From assembly GCA_029561145.1 (NCBI GenBank), contig JAKQJM010000066.1, forward strand, positions 1-64,000: a stretch of DNA of 64,000 nt. Direction: 5' to 3'. The DNA comes from Pseudomonadota bacterium (GTDB taxonomy: Bacteria > Pseudomonadota > Gammaproteobacteria > Xanthomonadales > Rhodanobacteraceae). This document shows, piece after piece, positions 34,584 through 44,692 of this stretch. The translations under genes were made by a program, and so were the position numbers. The notes beneath the pieces are model-generated. The model saw nothing but the letters and a program-made list of their open reading frames with translations. It did no database searches and had not been told where the DNA came from. Each line of letters starts with the position of its first letter. The first letter of the stretch is position 1.

Positions 34584-36938
34584 TCAGAATTGCGGTCCGA
34601 AACTGAACTGGATCGATTCGGTGTCGTCACCGTCCTTCTTGCGAAGGGGTTTCGAGAAACTGATGATGATCGGACCGACCGGCGCGCGCCACTGGAACGA
34701 AAGGCCGGTCGACGCACGCAGTTCCTTGGCGCTCCATGCGTTGTAATCCTTGAACACGTTTCCGACATCGACAAACCACGAAAGCCGGGTCGTGTTGTCA
34801 TTTTCCTTGACGAACGGCGTGGGGAAAATCAGCTCGGCCGTGGCTACGGTCTTGAATGCGCCGCCGAGTGGCTGGCGGAAGCCCGCGCTGAAATCGGTCG
34901 GGCCCAGCGTGTTGTCGCGGAATCCGCGGATGTCGGCGCTGCCGCCCGCAAAGAAATTCTCGAAGAACGGCAATCCGCGCGCGCCGTACTCGGTGGTTAC
35001 GGGCGGATCCTGGCCATTGTCGGTGGCGGTGCGGTAGACGCCACTGTAGCTGCCGCCGTAGCCGATCGATGCGCTTCCGAACAGGGTCAGCTTTTCGGTC
35101 AAAGGCAGGTACTGCGAATAAAGGTACTTGAACTTGAAGTACTCGACCGTGGACCCGGGCAAGGTCGTTTCGAACGAAACCGTCTGCAGCGAGCCGCGGG
35201 TCGGGTTGTAATACTTGTTGCGCGTATCGTGGGCCCACGACAGCTCGACGCTCCAGTTGTGGAACGTGTTGTGGTTGAGTGCGTTCAGGTAGTCGATGAA
35301 CTGTCTCGGCGTGGTGCCCGGAAACGCGCGGATCGTCGTCTGGCTCACGCCAATCCGCGTGTTGAGGGTGTCGCTCTCGGTCAGCGGAATGCCGAGATAG
35401 GTGCTGAAATTGTCCGAGTTGGTCAGGTAGTTGGCGATGTTCGCCTGGCCTGAATCGAGTTCGCGGTGGCTGATGTCGTAACCCAGCCCGATACCGTCGT
35501 CGGTCAGGTACGGCTCGAAGTACGACAGGCTGTAGGTCTTGAGGTACGAACTGCGCTGCAGGGTCACGCCGACGCGATCGCCGGTGCCGAAGAAGTTGTT
35601 CTGCTGCAGGGCGATGCTGGTGATCAGGCCCTGTACCTGGGAATAGCCCACGCCAAAGGTGAAACTGCCGGAGGGCTGCTCCTCGATGTCGACAGTCACG
35701 TCAACCTGATCGTCCTGACCTGGCACGCGCGGCGTGTCGATGCCGACGGTCTTGAAATAACCGAGACGTTGCAGGCGGACCTTCGATCGGTCGATCGCGG
35801 CCTGCGAGTACCAGGCGCCCTCGAGCTGGCGCATCTCGCGGCGCAGGACCTGGTCCTCGGTGTGCAGGTTGCCCTTGAAGGTGATCTTGCGCACGTAGAC
35901 GCGCTTGCCAGGGACGACCTGGAAATTCAGCGAGACCTCGCGTTTGTCGCGGTCGATCTCCGGGATCGGGTTGACCTCCGCGAAGGCATAGCCGATGTTT
36001 GAAAGCACCGACGTGATGGCGTCGGCCGACTGTTCGACCTGGCGCCGCGAGAAGGTCTCGCCCGACTTGATCGCCAACTGCTTGCGCAGGTCCTCGTCGG
36101 TCAGGATCAGGTCGCCGGTCAGCTTGATGTCGGTGACCGTGTAAACCTCGCCTTCCTTGATGTTGGCAACGACATACATCTTGCGTTTGTCCGGGCTCAT
36201 CGACACCTGGGTCGAGTCGACCGCGAAATCGACATAGCCGCGATCGAGATAGAACGAAGACAGGCGTTCGAGGTCGCCGGACATCTTCTCGCGAGAGTAC
36301 TGGTCGTCCTTCGAGTACCACGAGGTCCAGTTGGTCGTGTCGGACTGGAAGTCGTCGCGGATCTTCTTCGCCTTGAACGTGTCGTTGCCGACGATGTTGA
36401 GATGCTTGATCTTGGCCGGCTTGCCTTCAACGATGTTGATGGCCACTTCGACGCGGTTGCGGTCGAGGTTGACCACGGCCGTCTCGACCGAGACGTTGTA
36501 CTTGCCGCGGTTGTAGTACTGGCGGGTCAGTTCCTGCTGCACCGAGTCGAGCTTGAGCCGCTCGAAGGTCTCGCCCTCGGACAGGCCGATGCCCTTGAGT
36601 CCCTTGCGCAGGTCTTCTTCCTTGAGATCCTTGTTGCCGCGGATGGCGACCTTCGAGATCGACGGACGCTCGACCAGCGTGATGACAAGGATGTCGCCTT
36701 GCCGGTTCAGCGTCACATCGTTGAAGAAGCCGGTCTTGTACAGGGCGCGGATCGCCTGTTCGGCCCGTTCGGGGGTCAGCACGTCCCCCTTCTCGATCGG
36801 CAGGTAGGTGAACACTGTGCCGGAGGCAATGCGCGAGAGGCCATCGATACGAATGTCAGACACCGTGAAGCTGTCGAACGCGAAGGCATTCTGGGTGCTG
36901 AGCCAGGCGAGCAGGAGCAGGGCGGCGATACGCTTCAT
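34584..36938 (-). CDS. bamA: Outer-membrane protein assembly factor BamA
   Basis: Core of the BAM complex that inserts beta-barrel proteins. The 784 residues have a signal peptide (MKRIAALLLLAWLSTQNAFA), five POTRA domains (about 22-420, the first starting FTVSDIRIDGLSRI) and a 16-strand Omp85 barrel with the lid-lock motif IRGF in GSADIRGFRDN and a C-terminal strand ending in F. ATG 36938 has GGAAG at good distance; an ATG four codons upstream is less likely. Order rseP-bamA-skp is conserved. Confidence 0.97.
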   Translation of the reverse strand: MKRIAALLLLAWLSTQNAFAFDSFTVSDIRIDGLSRIASGTVFTYLPIEKGDVLTPERAEQAIRALYKTGFFNDVTLNRQGDILVITLVERPSISKVAIRGNKDLKEEDLRKGLKGIGLSEGETFERLKLDSVQQELTRQYYNRGKYNVSVETAVVNLDRNRVEVAINIVEGKPAKIKHLNIVGNDTFKAKKIRDDFQSDTTNWTSWYSKDDQYSREKMSGDLERLSSFYLDRGYVDFAVDSTQVSMSPDKRKMYVVANIKEGEVYTVTDIKLTGDLILTDEDLRKQLAIKSGETFSRRQVEQSADAITSVLSNIGYAFAEVNPIPEIDRDKREVSLNFQVVPGKRVYVRKITFKGNLHTEDQVLRREMRQLEGAWYSQAAIDRSKVRLQRLGYFKTVGIDTPRVPGQDDQVDVTVDIEEQPSGSFTFGVGYSQVQGLITSIALQQNNFFGTGDRVGVTLQRSSYLKTYSLSYFEPYLTDDGIGLGYDISHRELDSGQANIANYLTNSDNFSTYLGIPLTESDTLNTRIGVSQTTIRAFPGTTPRQFIDYLNALNHNTFHNWSVELSWAHDTRNKYYNPTRGSLQTVSFETTLPGSTVEYFKFKYLYSQYLPLTEKLTLFGSASIGYGGSYSGVYRTATDNGQDPPVTTEYGARGLPFFENFFAGGSADIRGFRDNTLGPTDFSAGFRQPLGGAFKTVATAELIFPTPFVKENDNTTRLSWFVDVGNVFKDYNAWSAKELRASTGLSFQWRAPVGPIIISFSKPLRKKDGDDTESIQFSFGPQF

Positions 36939-37011
36939 CGTCACTTCCATTGAGGCAGGGTCGGCTTGCGGCGAGGGCGCACCGCTTCCGTTGTTGTTGG
37001 GCAGAACCGGC

Positions 37012-38358
37012 TCAGGGTATGAGCCGAAGAATATCGTTGTAGAACGCCAGCCCCATCAGGGCCACCAGCATCATCAGGCCAACATATTGGCCTGCAACCT
37101 GGCTGCGTTCGCTTACCGGACTGCCTTTGATCAGTTCGATAAGGTAATACAGCAGGTGGCCGCCGTCCAAGATCGGGATCGGCAGGAGGTTGACGATCGC
37201 CAATGACAGCGAGATCAGGGCGAGGAAACTGAGGAACCAGGCCAGGCCCAGTTGGGCCGACCCGTTGGCAAATCGTGCAATCGAGATCGGACCGGAGAGG
37301 TTTTCGAGGCCGGCACGGCCGACCAGCAGCATCTTGATCATGCCGAGCGAGCTCTTGGTGACATCCCAGGTCTCGGCGAAAGCGCGCGGGATGGCCGCCA
37401 ATGGCCCGTACTGCAGTTTCGCATCGTACGCGCTGGTGCTGCCGATGCCGATCACGTAGCGCGGTTTTCCATCGCCGGCATCAAACAGGGTCGCGTCGAG
37501 GCCGATGTCGAGCTGTTCGTCGCCGCGCTTGATCACGAGGGCAAGATGCGGGTCCCTGGCAGCTTCTTCGGGCACGATCGTCTCGATATCGCCGAAACCT
37601 GATACGTCGCGGCCATTGATGCGCAAGACGCGGTCGCCGACCTTGATTCCGGCTATCGCCGCAGGTTTTCCATCGGAGACGAGGCCGATTTCCGCCGGAC
37701 GTTCGCGCGGTGCGAGCTTCAGGCCGATGCGATCAAACAACTGGTCCTCGGCAATGCCGGCTTCGAGGCGGCTGAAAGCCAGGTTGCGCGTCGCCGCATC
37801 GCCTTTGGCGGTCGTCACTTCGACTGTCGTGTCGGTGCGCCCGACGGCGCCTTCGCCGAGCTTCTGGATTGCCTTGCTCCAGGAATCGATGGCCGCACCA
37901 TCAATCGCGACGATGCGATCGCCCGCTTCGATGCCGGCCTCGGCCGCGACGCCGGTCGGTGCTGCCACGATGGGCAGGAAATCCGGTTTGCCGACCACGA
38001 ACATCAACCAGAATGCGAATACGGTAAATACCAGGTTGAATGCGGGACCGGCGGCCGCGATCGCCATGCGCTGTCCGACCGGCTTGCGGTTGTGCGCCTG
38101 GTCGAGCTCGCTGGCAGCCACCTCTCCCTCGCGCTCATCGAGCATCTTCACGTAGCCGCCGAGCGGGATTGCGGCGATCGCAAACTCGGTGCCGCGACGG
38201 TCACGCCGCATCCACAGCGGTTTGCCGAAGCCGACCGAGAAACGCAGCACCTTGACCCCGCACAGGCGGGCGACGATGAAGTGGCCGAATTCGTGGAACG
38301 TGACCAGCAGGCCAAGGGTGACGATCAGCCACCAGACCGATCCAAAAAACTCGTTCAT
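37012..38358 (-). CDS. rseP: Site-2 zinc metalloprotease RseP
   Basis: Inner-membrane intramembrane protease (M50) that cleaves anti-sigma factors such as RseA and leftover signal peptides. The 448 residues show HEFGH (H22, E23, H26) in the first transmembrane helix, two periplasmic PDZ domains (about 125-205 and 220-300), and NLLPIPILDGGHLLYYLIE carrying the third zinc ligand in a C-terminal helix. It lies 16 bp after dxr. Confidence 0.96.
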   Translation of the reverse strand: MNEFFGSVWWLIVTLGLLVTFHEFGHFIVARLCGVKVLRFSVGFGKPLWMRRDRRGTEFAIAAIPLGGYVKMLDEREGEVAASELDQAHNRKPVGQRMAIAAAGPAFNLVFTVFAFWLMFVVGKPDFLPIVAAPTGVAAEAGIEAGDRIVAIDGAAIDSWSKAIQKLGEGAVGRTDTTVEVTTAKGDAATRNLAFSRLEAGIAEDQLFDRIGLKLAPRERPAEIGLVSDGKPAAIAGIKVGDRVLRINGRDVSGFGDIETIVPEEAARDPHLALVIKRGDEQLDIGLDATLFDAGDGKPRYVIGIGSTSAYDAKLQYGPLAAIPRAFAETWDVTKSSLGMIKMLLVGRAGLENLSGPISIARFANGSAQLGLAWFLSFLALISLSLAIVNLLPIPILDGGHLLYYLIELIKGSPVSERSQVAGQYVGLMMLVALMGLAFYNDILRLIP

Positions 38359-38374
38359 TCAAACATCTCGATGA

Positions 38375-39553
38375 TCATGCAGCCAGACGCGCAATGATAC
38401 GTTGTGCTTCGCGACGCGCGGTTAAATCACTGTCAAGCAGGTCGGCCAGATGTTCAGTCGGCGTGCCGGGCAAGCGGGCCAGGCAGGCCTCGATGACCTC
38501 GGCGATGGCGAGGAAGGGCAATCGACCGCGCAGAAACGCGTCTACCGCCTCTTCGTTGGCCGCATTCAACGTGGTCGGTGCGTTGCCGCCGGCTTGCAGC
38601 GCCTGATACGCCAGGTCGAGGCAGCGGAAGGTCTCGAGATCCGGCGCCTCGAAGTCAAGGCGGGCGATTTCGATCAGGTTGAGCGGGGCAACCCCGGCTT
38701 CGATGCGTTCCGGCCAGGCCAGGCCATGCGCGATCGCCGTGCGCATGTCCGGGTTGCCGAGCTGGGCAAGGACAGATCCGTCGCGGTACTCGACCAGGGA
38801 ATGCACGATGCTCTGCGGATGGACGACCACCTCGATGTCGGCAGCGGCGGCGCCAAACAGGAAATGCGCCTCAATGACTTCGAGGCCCTTGTTCATCAGC
38901 GTGGCCGAATCCACGGAAATCTTGCGCCCCATCGACCATTTCGGGTGCGCGCAGGCCATGTCCGGCGTCACCGAGGCCAGTTCGGTGCGGCGGCGGCCAC
39001 GGAACGGCCCGCCTGACGCGGTCAAAAGGATGCGCCGCACGCCGAGGCGGGATAAATCCCGGCGGCGTTCCGGGAGGCACTGGAAGATGGCGTTGTGTTC
39101 GGAGTCGAGCGGCAGCAGCTCGCCACCACCGGCGTTCAGCGCCGACTGCAGCAGGGCCCCGGCCATGACCACGGATTCCTTGTTGGCCAGCAACAGGCGC
39201 TTGCCCGCGCGCGCAGCGGCCAGGGTCGATTCAAGTCCCGCAGCGCCGACGATGGCGGCCACCACGCAGTCGGCGTGGCTGCCTGCAGCGGCCTCGATCA
39301 GGGCGGCAGGGCCGGACATGACACGCGAGCCGACCCCGGCGTCCTTGAGGCGCCTGGTGAGCTCGGCCTCACGTGCCGGATCGGCGATGACGGCGATCTC
39401 GGGCCGAAAGCGTTGACAGAGATCGGCGAGCTCGTTGACCTTGTGGTGGGCGGTCAACGCCGTGACGCGGAACCGGTCGGGATGCCGCGCGACGACGTCG
39501 AGCGTGCTCGCGCCGATCGAACCGGTCGCGCCGAGCAGGGCAATCCGGTTCAT
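38375..39553 (-). CDS. dxr: 1-deoxy-D-xylulose-5-phosphate reductoisomerase
   Basis: Second enzyme of the MEP isoprenoid pathway, making MEP from DXP with NADPH. The 392 residues show the NADPH motif LLGATGSIG (7-15), [12 protein letters not shown], the metal-binding [12 protein letters not shown] (D150, E152), SGGPFRG and [18 protein letters not shown]. The product feeds undecaprenyl phosphate made by UppS, encoded two genes upstream. Overlaps cdsA by 4 bp. Confidence 0.97.
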   Translation of the reverse strand: MNRIALLGATGSIGASTLDVVARHPDRFRVTALTAHHKVNELADLCQRFRPEIAVIADPAREAELTRRLKDAGVGSRVMSGPAALIEAAAGSHADCVVAAIVGAAGLESTLAAARAGKRLLLANKESVVMAGALLQSALNAGGGELLPLDSEHNAIFQCLPERRRDLSRLGVRRILLTASGGPFRGRRRTELASVTPDMACAHPKWSMGRKISVDSATLMNKGLEVIEAHFLFGAAAADIEVVVHPQSIVHSLVEYRDGSVLAQLGNPDMRTAIAHGLAWPERIEAGVAPLNLIEIARLDFEAPDLETFRCLDLAYQALQAGGNAPTTLNAANEEAVDAFLRGRLPFLAIAEVIEACLARLPGTPTEHLADLLDSDLTARREAQRIIARLAA

Positions 39554-40377
39554 GCGGGAAACAGCAGGTCGATCGCGAATTTGCCGACCGCAAATGCCGG
39601 GATCGCCGCGAAAACGCCATCGAGCCGGTCAAGCATGCCGCCGTGCCCCGGAAACAGCGCCCCCGAATCCTTTACACCGGCCTGGCGCTTCATCAGGCTC
39701 TCGAACAGGTCGCCGAGGATCGAATAGATCACGCAGAGCAAGGCGAGGGCGACCAGCAACGCCAGTGGCACGCCGCGCTGTCCAAGCCACAGGCCGCCGC
39801 CGACAGCAATCAGGCTGGTGCCGATCAGGGCCCCCCAGACGCCTTCTAGGGTCTTGCCGGGACTGATGCGCGGGGCAAGCTTGTTGCGACCGAATCGGCT
39901 GCCGGCGAAGTAGGCGAAGCTGTCGGCAGCCCAGACCAGGAGCAGTGCGAACAGGGTCCAGGTCGCGCCGAGTCGCGGATGCCCGTGGATCTCGATCAAG
40001 GCAGCCCAGGCCGGCAACAGGACGAATGCTCCGGCCAGCAACTTGATCCGCCGGTTACGAGCGGTTGGCGAGGCGGCGAACGAGAAATGGCGCATCCAGG
40101 AAAGTGCGATCAACCACCACAGCACGCCCGCGACAATTGCCAGCCACCAGAGCCATTGGCCGCGAACCAGCCAGAGTCCGGCCAGCGCGGCCACGCCGAC
40201 GGCGCTCGCGAGGATGCGCGTCGCCATCAAGGGCATGCCGATCAGGCGCGTCCACTCCCACATCGCGATCGCCCAGACGATCACCAGTACGCCGGCAAAC
40301 ACCGTCGTCGACGAAAGCAGGATGAAGGCAATCGCGAGTGGGGCGAGGATGAGGCCGGTCAGTATGCGTTGCTTCAT
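39550..40377 (-). CDS. cdsA: Phosphatidate cytidylyltransferase
   Basis: Integral membrane enzyme that makes CDP-diacylglycerol, the precursor of all phospholipids. The 275 residues are mostly transmembrane helices and end with the signature [18 protein letters not shown] followed by [17 protein letters not shown] 40377 starts directly at MKQRILTG and overlaps the uppS stop by 4 bp. Confidence 0.96.
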   Translation of the reverse strand: MKQRILTGLILAPLAIAFILLSSTTVFAGVLVIVWAIAMWEWTRLIGMPLMATRILASAVGVAALAGLWLVRGQWLWWLAIVAGVLWWLIALSWMRHFSFAASPTARNRRIKLLAGAFVLLPAWAALIEIHGHPRLGATWTLFALLLVWAADSFAYFAGSRFGRNKLAPRISPGKTLEGVWGALIGTSLIAVGGGLWLGQRGVPLALLVALALLCVIYSILGDLFESLMKRQAGVKDSGALFPGHGGMLDRLDGVFAAIPAFAVGKFAIDLLFPA

Positions 40378-41141
40378 GTGGGTTCCTGGCCGGTCGTGAT
40401 GGCAACCTGGGCCGAGGTCCTGCCAAAGCGACGTTCACGGCGTGCGAATTCCTCGATGCAGCCATCCAGCACGGCGGCATCGACATCCGGCCACAGCGTA
40501 TCGATGAACACGAGCTCCGCATAGGCCAGTTGCCAGAGCAGGAAATTGCTGATGCGCATCTCGCCGCCGGTGCGCACAAAAAGATCCACCGGTGGCTGCG
40601 AGGCCAGGGCGAAGAACGGCGCCAGCGATTTCTCGTCGAGATTCGCATCGGCCAATTCGCCATTTGCAATCGCGGCAGCCGCGAGGCGCGCGGCGTTCGC
40701 TATATCCCAGCGACCGCCATAGTTGACCGCGACATTGGCGAACAGGGCACGATTGCCACGGGTTTTTTCCATGGCCCTGAGCATGCGCTCGCGCAGCTCG
40801 GTCGAGAACGCCGAGAGGTCGCCGATGAACTCGATGCGCACGCCATGGCCGTGCAGTTCGTCGACTTCGCGATCGAGCGCCTTGAGAAACAGTTGCATCA
40901 ACGCACCGACTTCATCGGCCGGTCGAAGCCAGTTCTCGCTGGAGAACGCAAACAGGGTCAGCGAGCCGATGCCGCGCCGCAGGCAGTACTCCACGGTCGC
41001 GCGCAACGCCTTCTGACCTTCACGATGACCGAAACTGCGTGGTCGATGGCGACGTTCCGCCCAGCGTCCGTTGCCGTCCATGACGATGGCAAGATGCTTC
41101 GGCGCACGCACGCAGGCGACGCTCGCAGGCTCGGGATTCAT
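40374..41141 (-). CDS. uppS: Undecaprenyl diphosphate synthase
   Basis: cis-Prenyltransferase that makes the C55 carrier lipid for peptidoglycan and O-antigen. The 255 residues contain the catalytic MDGNGRWAERR (D22), FGHREG, FAFSSENWLRP, FVRTGGEMRISNFLLWQ and a closing ELVFIDTLWPD. Typical length. It lies 27 bp after frr and overlaps cdsA. Confidence 0.97.
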   Translation of the reverse strand: MNPEPASVACVRAPKHLAIVMDGNGRWAERRHRPRSFGHREGQKALRATVEYCLRRGIGSLTLFAFSSENWLRPADEVGALMQLFLKALDREVDELHGHGVRIEFIGDLSAFSTELRERMLRAMEKTRGNRALFANVAVNYGGRWDIANAARLAAAAIANGELADANLDEKSLAPFFALASQPPVDLFVRTGGEMRISNFLLWQLAYAELVFIDTLWPDVDAAVLDGCIEEFARRERRFGRTSAQVAITTGQEPT

Positions 41142-41168
41142 TGCCGGGGGAGGTGACGGATTGACGGC

Positions 41169-41726
41169 TCAGATCGCCATCAATTCGTCTTCCTTGTTCT
41201 TGACCACGCCATCGACTTCCTTGACGAAACGGTCGGTAAGCTTCTGGACCTCGTCCTCGGCGCGACGCTCCTCGTCTTCGCTGATCTGCTTGTCCTTGAG
41301 CAGTTCCTTGATGTGGTGGATCGCATCTCGGCGGATATTGCGGATCGCGACCTTCGCGTTCTCGCCCTCGCCGGCGACCTGCTTGGACAGCTCCTTGCGG
41401 CGCTGCTCGGTCAGGGCAGGCAGGTTGATGCGGATGACCTGGCCGACCGTGTTCGGAGTAATGCCGAGGTTGGAACCGATGATCGCCTTCTCGATGACCG
41501 CGACCATGGGCTTTTCGAACGGGGTGATGGTCAGTGATCGCGCGTCGGCGACGGCAATGTTGGCGACCTGGGTCAACGGCACGTCGGAGCCGTAATACGG
41601 CACGGTCAACTGATCGACCAGGGCGACGCTGGCGCGTCCGGTGCGCAGGTGGGTGAGGTCCTGGCGCAGCGATTCGACACTCTTGGTCATGCGCGTCTGC
41701 GCGTCCTTCTTGATGCTGTCGAGCAT
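41169..41726 (-). CDS. frr: Ribosome recycling factor
   Basis: Splits post-termination ribosomes together with EF-G. The protein is 185 residues, identical in length to E. coli RRF, starts MLDSIKKDAQ and contains LRTGRASVALVDQL and INLPALTEQRRKEL. The ATG at 41726 is chosen for that length; the frame continues upstream without conservation. A likely promoter lies 37 bp upstream. Confidence 0.97.
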   Translation of the reverse strand: MLDSIKKDAQTRMTKSVESLRQDLTHLRTGRASVALVDQLTVPYYGSDVPLTQVANIAVADARSLTITPFEKPMVAVIEKAIIGSNLGITPNTVGQVIRINLPALTEQRRKELSKQVAGEGENAKVAIRNIRRDAIHHIKELLKDKQISEDEERRAEDEVQKLTDRFVKEVDGVVKNKEDELMAI

Positions 41727-41763
41727 GGTGCGGTCACCCGTGATGCATTGCGATTGGCCGCGA

Positions 41764-41792
41764 AGTATAGCAGCGGCATGATTTGCAGCGAA
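41764..41792 (-). promoter_or_regulatory. Putative frr promoter
   Basis: On the - strand TTCGCT (41787-41792), a 17-bp spacer and TATACT (41764-41769) lie 37 bp upstream of the frr start, within the 158-bp pyrH-frr gap. The -10 is strong and the spacing ideal. Confidence 0.5.
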
Positions 41793-41884
41793 TTGCCCGG
41801 TGCGCGCTCCGCGCGGCATGCCCGCGCACGCCGAGTCGGAACAGGTGCGCCCGGCCTTGCCGGATCGGTTGGCGAGGACGATCT

Positions 41885-42607
41885 CTAGCCGTCGCTGCTG
41901 ACCAGGGTGCCGATCGGTTCGCCGTGCATGATGCGCATCAGGTCGCCTTCGCGCGACATGTCGTAGATGCGCAGCGGGATGCGGTGGTCGCGACTCAGCG
42001 CGATCGCGCTGGTGTCCATGACCTGCAGGTTGCGCTGGATCACCTCGTCATAGCTCAGGTGTTCGTAGCGCGTGGCGGCCGGGTTCTTGGCCGGGTCTGA
42101 CGAATACACCCCATCGACCTTGGTTGCCTTCAGCAGCAGGTCGGCGCCGATCTCGATCGCGCGCAGCGCCGCTGCGGAATCGGTCGTGAAGAACGGATTG
42201 CCGGTGCCCGCCGCAAACAGGACCACGCGATCCTTTTCGAGATGGCGGATCGCGCGGCGGCGGATGAAATCCTCGCAGACCTCATTGATCTTGATGGCGC
42301 TCATCGTGCGTGCGGTGCCGCCGGCACGTTCGATCGCATCCTGCATGGCCAGTGCGTTCATCACCGTGGCGAGCATGCCCATGTGATCGCCGGTGACCCG
42401 GTCCATGCCCGACGCGGCGAGTCCGGCACCGCGGAAGATGTTGCCGCCGCCAATCACGACGCCGACCTGCACACCGGCGTTGCGCACTTCGATGATCTCG
42501 CGGGCGAGGCGCCCGATCACCTTCGGGTCGATGCCGTAGTCGGCTTCACCCATCAGGGCTTCGCCGGAGAGCTTCAGGAGGATGCGGTGATGCTTGATCG
42601 CTGACAT
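41885..42607 (-). CDS. pyrH: UMP kinase
   Basis: Phosphorylates UMP to UDP for RNA, DNA and UDP-sugar synthesis; UTP-inhibited hexamer in bacteria. The 240 residues have [37 protein letters not shown] and [20 protein letters not shown] 42607 gives the typical N-terminus and has GGAGCG upstream. Normally directly after tsf; here a beta-lactamase-like gene intervenes and pyrH appears to have its own promoter. Confidence 0.97.
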   Translation of the reverse strand: MSAIKHHRILLKLSGEALMGEADYGIDPKVIGRLAREIIEVRNAGVQVGVVIGGGNIFRGAGLAASGMDRVTGDHMGMLATVMNALAMQDAIERAGGTARTMSAIKINEVCEDFIRRRAIRHLEKDRVVLFAAGTGNPFFTTDSAAALRAIEIGADLLLKATKVDGVYSSDPAKNPAATRYEHLSYDEVIQRNLQVMDTSAIALSRDHRIPLRIYDMSREGDLMRIMHGEPIGTLVSSDG

Positions 42608-42638
42608 GAGGCGCTCCGCAGAATGGCAAAACGAACCC

Positions 42639-42644
42639 ATTGTA
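42639..42644 (-). promoter_or_regulatory. Putative -10 element for pyrH
   Basis: TACAAT on the - strand lies 31 bp upstream of the pyrH ATG, with TGGCAG about 16 bp further upstream as a poor -35. It would separate pyrH and downstream genes from the inserted beta-lactamase-like gene. Confidence 0.4.
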
Positions 42645-42808
42645 AGGAAGTCCGGCCGATCTGCCACGCGCTGCGTCATTGCGTCGTGGCCCGAGCGCAT
42701 TCCGGTGTGCTCAGGCACGTGCCGCGGTCGGTGACGGAGGACCTGTGCCTGGCCGTCTCGCGTGGGGACTGAATCAATCTGTCCGCACCCGAATCCGGCG
42801 TATCGGAT

Positions 42809-44365
42809 CTATTTGTCCTGTCCAGCGCGCTTCTGGCGCGCGAAACGTACTGAAGGATCGCCGCCCAGCGTCACGGCAGCGATGCTGCCATCGCTGGCCA
42901 GCTCGAATTGCGCGAGGGATTCGCCATGGCGCCCGTCGCCGCTGCGCCAGCGGAAACTGTCGTACTGCCAATGCTTCAGCGGACCTGCATTGACTGCCTC
43001 GGGACCGAAGCGCAACTGCAGCCGTCCGTCGCGCAGGCTGACCTCGACATCACCAAAGGCAGGATGCGCATAGGTGCCCGCGTAGTCGGCCAACCGATGC
43101 GAGGGTCGGGTGCCTTTCACGCGGCGTGCGTCCTGTGCACGCTCGTCCGCCTTGCCCTTGGCTTCGAGCTCGCCGTACAGCTTGAGCAGTTCGGTGCTCC
43201 AATCGCGCGATGGCGCATCCGTATACAGGTCCATGACCTTCCACAGCAGCGCGTGGCGCAGTTCCACGTGGTCGGCGTTGCCGAATACGTAGACGCCCAG
43301 CTTTGCATCGGGCATCAGGCCGATGATCGAGATCCTGCCGTCGATGCTGCCGGTGTGCATGGCCACGAAATGCCCGCGATAGTCCTGCTGGAACCAGCCC
43401 AGGCCGTAGGTCATCCAGTGCGGCTGGGTCAGCCGGGCGGTCGGATAGAACTCGCCGGCCGCCAGCGCCTGCGGCCGGAACATTTCCTGGAAGTTCTTCT
43501 CGCTGACCAGCGCCTTCCCGTCCACCTCGCCACCCGCCAGCAGGAAATTCATCCAGCGTGCCATGTCGCTGGCGCTCGACCAGGCGGCGCCGGCTGCCGG
43601 TACGCTATCGACGGTCCCGTCTTCGACCTGATGCAGCGCGCCGTCGATCCTGAAATGCGCGGTGGAAACGTTGTCGGTGTGCTGCGCCAGCATGCCGGCG
43701 TAGGTGGCGCTCGATTCGTCCATGCCCAGCGGCGCGAAGATCCTTGTTTCGACAAAGCGATCCCACGGCATGCCGGACGCCGCCGAGACCAGCTCGCCGG
43801 CAAGCTGGTACATGACGTTGGCATAACTGAAGGACGAATACGGCAGGTAGTCCTGGGGAAGCTCGCGCAGGCGTTCGAGGATCTGGCGCGAGGAAAGGTC
43901 GCCGCGCAACCACAGCAGATTCGCGTTCTGCCCGACCCCGGCATTGTGGCGCAAGGTATCGCGCACCGTGAGTTGCCGGCTGAATTCCGCGTCGGACAAC
44001 TGGAACCACGGGAGGGTTTTCTGGACCGGATCGTCCCAGGCCAGCTTGCCCTCGTCGACCAGCATGGCCACCGCCATCGCGGTCATCGCCTTGGTCGTCG
44101 ACATCATGCCGAAGCGCGTATGCGCATCGACCTGCGCAACCTGTCCGACTGCCCGCACACCGAAGCCCTTTGCATAAACCGACTGGCCGTCCTTGACCAC
44201 GGCGATCGACAGTCCCGGCAGGTTCCAGTCGTGCATCGCCTTGGCGATGTAGGCGTCGAGTTCGGCAGTTTTCGAGTCCGCAGCGATGGCGGTCTCGGTC
44301 GATTTCTCCTGTGCCAGTCCCGGAACCGCGAACAGCAAGCACCCAGTCAGCAGCATCCAGCGCAT
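42809..44365 (-). CDS. Serine hydrolase, class C beta-lactamase/PBP4* family
   Basis: Exported serine hydrolase of 518 residues. A signal peptide (cut near GLAQ-E, residue 19-20) precedes a beta-lactamase-fold domain with the three catalytic motifs S89-T-T-K92, Y181-A-N183 and H337-T-G339. About 110 further residues form a C-terminal lipocalin-like (DUF3471-type) domain. Members act as D-amino peptidases, esterases or penicillin-binding-like enzymes; true resistance activity should not be assumed. It sits alone between tsf and pyrH in an otherwise strictly conserved gene string, so it is probably a later insertion. Confidence 0.88.
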   Translation of the reverse strand: MRWMLLTGCLLFAVPGLAQEKSTETAIAADSKTAELDAYIAKAMHDWNLPGLSIAVVKDGQSVYAKGFGVRAVGQVAQVDAHTRFGMMSTTKAMTAMAVAMLVDEGKLAWDDPVQKTLPWFQLSDAEFSRQLTVRDTLRHNAGVGQNANLLWLRGDLSSRQILERLRELPQDYLPYSSFSYANVMYQLAGELVSAASGMPWDRFVETRIFAPLGMDESSATYAGMLAQHTDNVSTAHFRIDGALHQVEDGTVDSVPAAGAAWSSASDMARWMNFLLAGGEVDGKALVSEKNFQEMFRPQALAAGEFYPTARLTQPHWMTYGLGWFQQDYRGHFVAMHTGSIDGRISIIGLMPDAKLGVYVFGNADHVELRHALLWKVMDLYTDAPSRDWSTELLKLYGELEAKGKADERAQDARRVKGTRPSHRLADYAGTYAHPAFGDVEVSLRDGRLQLRFGPEAVNAGPLKHWQYDSFRWRSGDGRHGESLAQFELASDGSIAAVTLGGDPSVRFARQKRAGQDK

Positions 44366-44640
44366 TTGCAGATCCCCTCTCGGTCAGCGCCCGATGGAAG
44401 GAGCCTGTCGGACTTGTGGAAGCGTAAGCGATTGTCGACTGTGCGAGGACAGGTTTTCGACGCTTCGCCGAGTGATGATGGCTCTAGCGGTCAAGCAGTG
44501 GCGGAAACATGGACCGCTCGGGCGGATCTGCAAGCGGTTCTTCATCTGTCCGACCAGGCGCCGGGCATCGACCGCAAGCGGCAACCCGGCAATCTGCGGC
44601 GCAGCTCCGCAGCAAGATCGATTGCCTCCAGGCCGGTCAC
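44366..44640 (-). other. Upstream region of the beta-lactamase-like gene
   Basis: About 275 bp between the tsf terminator and the start of the serine hydrolase gene. No convincing gene, hairpin or strong promoter hexamers were recognised; it must hold the promoter of the hydrolase gene if the upstream terminator is efficient. Confidence 0.35.
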
Positions 44641-44667
44641 AAAAAAGCCGCGAAGGTTCGCGGCTTT
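44641..44667 (-). terminator. Rho-independent terminator of rpsB-tsf
   Basis: On the - strand the stem AAGCCGCGAA/TTCGCGGCTT (44645-44654 with 44657-44666) is followed by six Ts (44641-44646). It lies 26 bp after the tsf stop and is the clearest intrinsic terminator in the window. Confidence 0.88.
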
Positions 44668-44692
44668 CCTGCGGGCTTGCTGGAACCCCAGT

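Noticed and set aside
42809-44365. Annotation of the serine hydrolase as an antibiotic-resistance beta-lactamase
   Set aside because: The SxxK, YxN and HTG motifs define the wider class C/PBP4*-like family; the long C-terminal domain and context give no support for resistance.
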